From Cordilura impudica (taxonomy: Eukaryota > Arthropoda > Insecta > Diptera > Scathophagidae), in the NCBI GenBank assembly GCA_963682025.1, contig OY821521.1:172898165-172962164 (forward strand): a stretch of DNA of 64,000 nt, given 5' to 3'. Positions 58,386 to 64,000 of this stretch are shown here, piece after piece. The position numbers were made by a program, and so were the translations under genes. Numbering within the stretch: position 1 is the first letter of the stretch; every line of letters starts with the position of its first letter. A model generated the notes under the pieces. The model saw only the letters and a list, made by a program, of their open reading frames with translations, had not been told where the DNA came from and ran no database searches.

Positions 58386-59064
58386 TTAGTGTCTGCTTGT
58401 CTGCTTGTCGATAACATTTTGGATCGATTTTTAACCCCTTTCCCGTAACCCAATCGATCTGACACTTTGCAGGCGGGCTCATGGCGATGACAAATATGAT
58501 CTAACAATTTTTTTTTAGTGATGCCAACACAATGAAAACTTTTAAATTTTTATACCAGAGTTGATAAAAAAATGTACAAAGGGTTAGTTTTTATTATGTC
58601 ATTACCACAACGACCACAAAAACAACAAGTCCAACTATGACAACAATACAACATTTAGAATAACAACAAGAACAATATAGAAACATCATTTCATCTTCAT
58701 TTTTTTTTACTTTTTCAGAGATTTCCCTGGAAAGAACAAGAACAACATGGAAAATCATATTTTTTCAAGACTTTTTTTAGTTATTCATTCAAATCTCGGG
58801 CCCTAATCAACCGATTTAGGCGATTTTAAATAGCAAACTTCTCAGAATGTTAGTGAATCATTTTTTATGCCAACGAGCACCCTAGCTGCCCGATTGAAGT
58901 TGGCATTGTGATTTCCACAGACGGACAGACGGACAATTCCGCTTGTTATAAGGATCACAAATATATATATTTTTTGGGGTCCAAAAATTTTTTTTTCTAA
59001 TTATTACAAGCGGAATGACAAACTTATATATACCCTCTGCACACTGGGGTGGAGGGTATAAAAA

Positions 59065-59420
59065 TATGCTTTTTTATAAAAAGGATACTTTTAAAAAAAG
59101 GGTAATTAAAAAAAATAAACAAGGGCGTTTTAATAAAAAAGGGACTTTTTTTTAAAGGGTACTTTAAAATAAATACTTAAAAAAATAGTTTTTTTAAAGA
59201 ATGTAATTTTCAACAAAGAGATATTCAAAAATAAGGTAGCTTCAAGAATATTAAAGAAGGTATTTTTTTTTTTCAATGGCACTTTTTGAAAAAAAGGTAA
59301 TTATTTAAAAAAAAGTAGTTTTTCTTAAAAAAAGTAAAACTTAAGAAAAAGTACTATTTAAAAAATGTGCTTTTAGAGAAAAAAGTACTTTTTAAGGACA
59401 GGCATTTAGCAAAATTCGCT
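59065..59420 (-). repeat. 18-bp satellite, minus orientation
   Basis: AAAAAGGGTACTTT-type units directly adjoining the 5' end of copy 4. Confidence 0.8.
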
Positions 59421-59534
59421 TTTTTATGGACTATATTTTTCTTACCTATTAGCTATTTTCTTCATTATATCGTAATAATGATAAAAAAACATGTGACCAC
59501 ACTTGCTGAGGCTCATGTGACACGTGCATTATAA

Positions 59535-59830
59535 ATATATAAACAACTACAATGACCACAACAATAAGAAGAATTAAATATCTTAGGAAAAACAACAAAC
59601 ACATGAACATTCTTACCTCGTGACACCTTTTTAATGATTTTAAATAGAAACTTCTTCGGGATATCAGTAAACGACTTTGTGTAAAAACAGTTTAGCTAAA
59701 TTATGGATCGTGATTTCTACAGACAGACTGATAGACGGTCATCGTTAAATCAACTTGTCTTTTTATAACGATCAAGAAAATTTATAGTTTTGGGGTATCT
59801 GAATTTTTTTTTCGACTCCGTGGTTAGAGA
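59535..59830 (-). repeat. degenerate 5' module of a DINE/Helentron-like element
   Basis: ACAATGACCACAACAATAAG, TTTAAATAGAAACTTCTTC, TGATTTCTACAGACAGACTGA, TTATAACGATCA and TTTGGGGTATCTGAATTTTT follow the order of the 5' module at 58600-59050 but are strongly diverged. No terminus is intact. Confidence 0.6.
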
Positions 59831-60235
59831 TTTGGTTTTAGCGATGAGGTTATCGCTGAAAGAAATGCATAATTTGAATTGGTTGAGATATTATATTATT
59901 TGAAAGGGATCAAAAAGTTGAAGGTAAAAGTTTACTTCGCTAAAAAAATAATGAGTTGTTCTATTGTTTTGAAGGGATTTTCTAGCCTGCCTCATAATTT
60001 AAATTTTTTATTTATACTCAGCACATAAAAACACGAATTTAGTATAAAAACACAACTGATTACTGCATTCTAAAAAGTGTTTTTCAAAACGAAATCCGAC
60101 AATGTTAGTAAAATGTTAAGGCACAAGTGTCTTTCTATCACTACCTCGGGAAGTGACTTCGAAATATGCGGTCGCCTATTTTTCCTACCAAAAATTCATG
60201 AAAAATTAAATAAAAATAAACAACTGAGGAAATTT

Positions 60236-60360
60236 TGGTCAGTTTAAACCGACTATACGATACCATCAGATTAGAGAAAGGGCCTTGTTTCCAAATAATT
60301 AGATATAGAAAATAAATGTAAACCGAATTTCAATGGCATTGTTATAAATTTGGTTTTCAT
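60236..60360 (-). repeat. degenerate 3' end of a family B element
   Basis: GGTCAGTTTAAACCGACTAT corresponds to the family B hairpin with one arm altered, and ACGATACC, AGATATAGAAAATAA and AAACCGAATTT continue as in B3 (51895 onward). The rest of the element is missing. Confidence 0.6.
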
Positions 60361-60774
60361 AAATCTTCAAGTTACTAGCTACTTCATTAATCATGTGCTT
60401 AGTCAAGCAAAAATTTTGTAATTATAGAACTTTAATTTACAAGCAATGACTTTCCCCTGAATTCCCTGAATTTTTACATATTTTTCTTCAATATGGAAAT
60501 CATAATTATTTATGACACTATTAAAATTGGATGTATTTTTTTTATTATTTTGTTATTGCCATGTATCCTTCTGCTTATCTGTGGCATTACGATTTAACAC
60601 AAATGTTCAGGATTGTTATGAATAACGTTGTTGTTGATAAGAAATATTGAGGGCGTGTACAAGAACATGGACTCTTGGCACGTCATAATAATATGCATTT
60701 TATGCAATATTTGAAGTTGTCTGCAATAAAATAGTTTTACATAAAATTATGCCAGGAATAAGAAAAAAAAATTA
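60361..60774. other. unique DNA, no gene recognised
   Basis: A+T-rich spacer. Nothing supported. Confidence 0.5.
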
Positions 60775-60905
60775 TATGTGACCGATCATAGGAAAGATAG
60801 TGAAAACATCTAGTAATTAAAGATTTTTTATGGCATTTTGTTAAAACAAACAGAAAGAGTATATATGTATCACTTATAGCAAACAACTGCAGGTGCTCTG
60901 CTAGT
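60775..60905 (+). repeat. flank shared, inverted, with 52795-52920
   Basis: ACATCTAGTAATTAAA, TATCACTTATAGCAAACAAC and TGCAGG.GCTC.GCTA match the inverse of 52795-52920 with moderate divergence. The T-rich array begins directly after it. Confidence 0.75.
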
Positions 60906-63900
60906 TGATTTTTAATTTTTCGTTTTAAATTTTTTATTTTTCATATTTAATTTTTAATTTTTTTTTCATTTTACATTTTTAGCTTTTCATTTTCCATTTT
61001 CCATTTTTCTTTTTCATTTTTCTTTTTCATTTTTAATTTTTTATTTTTAATTTTCCATTTTTTATTTTTCATTTTTTGTTTCATTTTTCATTTTTTATTA
61101 TTCATTTTTAATATGCCATTTTCCATTTTTAATTTTTAATTTTTAATTTTTATTTTTTTTTTAATTTTTAATTTTTAATTTTTAATTTTTAATTTTTAAT
61201 TTTTAATTTTTAATTTTTAATTTTTAATTTTTAATTTTTAATTTTTAATATTTAATTTTTAATTTTTAATTTTTATTTTTAATTTTTAATTTTTAATTTT
61301 TAATTTTTAATTTTTAATTTTTAATTTTTAATTTTTAATTTTTAATTTTTAATTTTTAATTTTTAATTTTTAATTTTTAATTTTTAATTTTTAATTTTTA
61401 ATTTTTAATTTTTAATTTTTAATTTTTAATTTTTAATTTTTAATTTTTAATTTTTAATTTTTAATTTTTAATTTTTAATTTTTAATTTTTAATTTTTAAT
61501 TTTTAATTTTTAATTTTTAATTTTTAATTTTTAATTTTTAATTTTTAATTTTTAATTTTTAATTTTTAATTTTTAATTTTTAATTTTTAATTTTTAATTT
61601 TTAATTTTTAATTTTTAATTTTTAATTTTTAATTTTTAATTTTTAATTTTTAATTTTTAATTTTTAATTTTTAATTTTTAATTTTTAATTTTTAATTTTT
61701 AATTTTTAATTTTTAATTTTTAATTTTTAATTTTTAATTTTTAATTTTTAATTTTTAATTTTTAATTTTTAATTTTTAATTCTTAATTTTTTATTTTTTA
61801 TTTTTAATTTTTAATTTTTAATTTTTAATTTTTAATTTTTAATTTTTAATTTCTAATTTTTAATTCTTAATTTTTAATTTTTAATTTTTAATTTTTAATT
61901 TTTAATTTTTAATTTTTTATTTTTAATTTTTAATTTTTAAGTATTAATTTTAAATTTTTAGTTTTAAATTTTTAATTTTTTATTTTTAATTTTTAATTTT
62001 TTATTTTTAATTTTTAATTTTTAATTTTTAATTTTTAATTTTTAATTTTTAATTTTTAATTTTTAATTTTTAATTTTTAATTTTTAATTTTTAATTTTTA
62101 ATTTTTAATTTTTAATTTTTAATTTTTAATTTTTAATTTTTAATTTTTAATTTTTAATTTTTAATTTTTAATTTTTAATTTTTAATTTTTAATTTTTAAT
62201 TTTTAATTTTTAATTTTTAATTTTTAATTTTTAATTTTTAATTTTTAATTTTTAATTTTTAATTTTTAATTTTTAATTTTTAATTTTTAATTTTTAATTT
62301 TTAATTTTTAATTTTTAATTTTTAATTTTTAATTTTTAATTTTTAATTTTTAATTTTTAATTTTTAATTTTTAATTTTTAATTTTTAATTTTTAATTTTT
62401 AATTTTTAATTTTTAATTTTTAATTTTTAATTTTTAATTTTTAATTTTTAATTTTTAATTTTTAATTTTGAATTTTTAATTTTTAATTTTTAATTTTTAA
62501 TTTTTAATTTTTAATTTTTAATTTTTAATTTTTAATTTTTAATTTTTAATTTTTAATTTTTAATTTTTAATTTTTAATTTTTAATTTTTAATTTTTAATT
62601 TTTAATTTTTAATTTTTAATTTTTAATTTTTAATTTTTAATTATTAATTTTCAGTTTTTAATTTAAAATTTTTAATATTTAATTTTTAATTTTTAATTTT
62701 TAATTTTTAATTTTTAATTTTTAATTTTTAGTTTTTAATTTTTAATTTTTAATTTTTAATTTTTAATTTTTAATTTTTAATTTTTAATTTTTAATTTTTA
62801 ATTTTTAATTTTTAATTTTTAATTTTTAATTTTTAATTTTTAATTTTTAATTTTTAATTTTTAATTTTTAATTTTTAATTTTTAATTTTTAATTTTTAAT
62901 TTTTAATTTTTAATTTTTAATTTTTAATTTTTAATTTTTAATTTTTAATTTTTAATTTTTAATTTTTAATTTTTAATTTTTAATTTTTAATTTTTAATTT
63001 TTAATTTTTAATTTTTAATTTTTAATTTTTAATTTTTAATTTTTAATTTTTAATTTTTAATTTTTAATTTTTAATTTTTAATTTTTAATTTTTAATTTTT
63101 AATTTTTAATTTTTAATTTTTAATTTTTAATTTTTAATTTTTAATTTTTAATTTTTAATTTTTAATTTTTAATTTTTAATTTTTAATTTTTAATTTTTAA
63201 TTTTTAATTTTTAATTTTTAATTTTTAATTTTTAATTTTTAATTTTTAATTTTTAATTTTTAATTTTTAATTTTTAACTTTTTAATTTTTAATTTTTAAT
63301 TTTTAATTTTTAATTTTTAATTTTTAATTTTTAATTTTTAATTTTTAATTTTAATTTTTAATTTTTAATTTTTAATTTTTAATTTTTAATTTTTAATTTT
63401 TAATTTTAATTTTTAATTTTTAATTTTTAATTTTTAATTTGTAATTTTTAATTTTTAATTTTTAATTTTTAATTTTTAATTTTTATTTTTTAATTTTTAA
63501 TTTTTAATTTTTAATTTTTAATTTTTAATTTTTAATTTTTAATTTTTAATTTTTAATTTTTAATTTTTAATTTTTGTTTTTTAATTTTTAATTATTAATT
63601 TTTAATTTTTAATTTTTAATTCTTAATTTTTAATTTTTAATTTTTAATTTTTAATTTTTAATTTTTAATTTTTTATTTTTTATTTTTAATTTTTATTTTT
63701 AATTTTTAATTTTTAATTTTTAATTTTTAATTTTTAATTTTTAATTTTTAATTTTTAATTTTTAATTTTTAATTTTTAATTTTTAATTTTTAATTTTTAA
63801 TTTTTAATTTTTAATTTTTAATTTTTAATTTTTAATTTTAATTTTTAATTTTTAATTTTTAATTTTTAATTTTTAATTTTTAATTTTTAATTTTTAATTT

Positions 63901-64000
63901 TTAATTTTTTATTTTTAATTTTTAATTTTTAATTTTAATTTTTAATTTTTAATTTTTAATTTTTAATTTTTAATTTTTAATTTTTAATTTTTAATTTTTA
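60906..64000. repeat. (AATTTTT)n heptamer array running off the window
   Basis: The first 200 bp are mixed TTTTTCATTTTT and TTTTTAATTTTT units. From about 61125 the unit settles to AATTTTT and repeats roughly 400 times with very few changes (for example near 61780-61990, 62640-62690, 63280 and 63660-63700). Its low divergence, compared with the array at 50861-52790, indicates recent expansion. The right border is outside the window. Confidence 0.97.

Larger units (their letters stand above)
55385..59064 (-). mobile_element. DINE-1/Helentron-like element, copy 4 (3.7 kb)
   Basis: The 3' end AAACAAGTAAGAGGGTTAAAT has the same ATTCGGC-TGT-GCCGAAT hairpin as copy 3. The 5' end is CTGCACACTGGGGTGGAGGGTATA with a short GACGGACA microsatellite at 58917-58936. 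It is collinear with copy 3 over about 2.5 kb. It additionally holds a MITE at 57098-57453, Helitron-like F5 at 57469-57835, a MITE at 58037-58385 and about 220 bp of unassigned extra DNA near 55945-56165. Satellite in minus orientation lies on both sides, so it probably inserted into, or grew out of, that array. Confidence 0.85.

Overview
The window looks like repeat-dominated DNA from a fly, probably a brachyceran such as a blow fly, house fly or relative. Reasons: extreme A+T richness; multi-exon gene remnants with GT-AG introns; a Jockey-clade retrotransposon; hAT and MITE insertions; and several DINE-1/INE-1-like (Helentron-type) elements with the dipteran signature of a TATACCC 5' end, a GTCC/GTCT microsatellite and a 3' hairpin followed by CTTACTTGTTTT. 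The species call is inference. I found no intact protein-coding gene, no tRNA or rRNA, and nothing bacterial.

Layout. 1-1680: unique A+T-rich DNA with one eroded DINE-like copy. 1681-7640: a degenerate 18-bp satellite (consensus near TTTTCTTAAAAAAGTACC, called plus orientation), with a DINE 5' stub inside it. 7868-13003: a 5.1-kb DINE/Helentron-like element (copy 1, +) carrying a MITE, an hAT element and a BED-finger gene fragment. 13060-13390: more satellite. 13391-15530: unique DNA with a small Helitron-like element. 15531-20960: the satellite in minus orientation with a higher-order repeat. 21553-26002: the same 5-kb element (copy 2, -), so copies 1 and 2 form a large inverted pair around about 8.5 kb. 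26027-26766: a second DINE-like family (B).

27584-31662 is the most interesting locus. A Helitron-like element is interrupted by a 3.7-kb mobile unit (27943-31642). This unit starts CACACAG and ends CTGTGTG, is flanked by TA, has long inverted minisatellite arms of 21-bp periodicity, and carries no recognisable transposase. It encloses a seven-exon gene for a SAM-like-domain protein, now a pseudogene. Uninterrupted relatives of the Helitron elsewhere in the window show the empty site. 31985-33793: a dead Jockey-type ORF2. 34712-36790 and 40381-42387: a long-inverted-repeat element (D), the first copy interrupted by a family B element. 37279-40366 and 55385-59064: two more copies of the large Helentron-like family, with different cargo. 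43121-44160: a roughly 145-bp tandem repeat interrupted by a Helitron-like element. 44400-47860: a GCGATTTT-rich satellite containing a 601-bp MITE. 48691-53850: 18-bp satellite, an A-rich array and nested elements. 60906-64000: an AATTTTT heptamer array that runs off the end.

The repeats nest in a readable order, because paralogous copies provide empty sites: the hAT, two Harbinger-like MITEs, a TTA-flanked MITE, a family B DINE and the SAM-gene unit can each be compared with an uninterrupted relative in this same window. The 18-bp satellite always lies in the same orientation as the Helentron-like element it touches, which suggests, without proof, that it grew from the core of such an element. 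Nothing here acts as a pathway; the window is best read as a record of transposition, satellite growth and gene-fragment capture.
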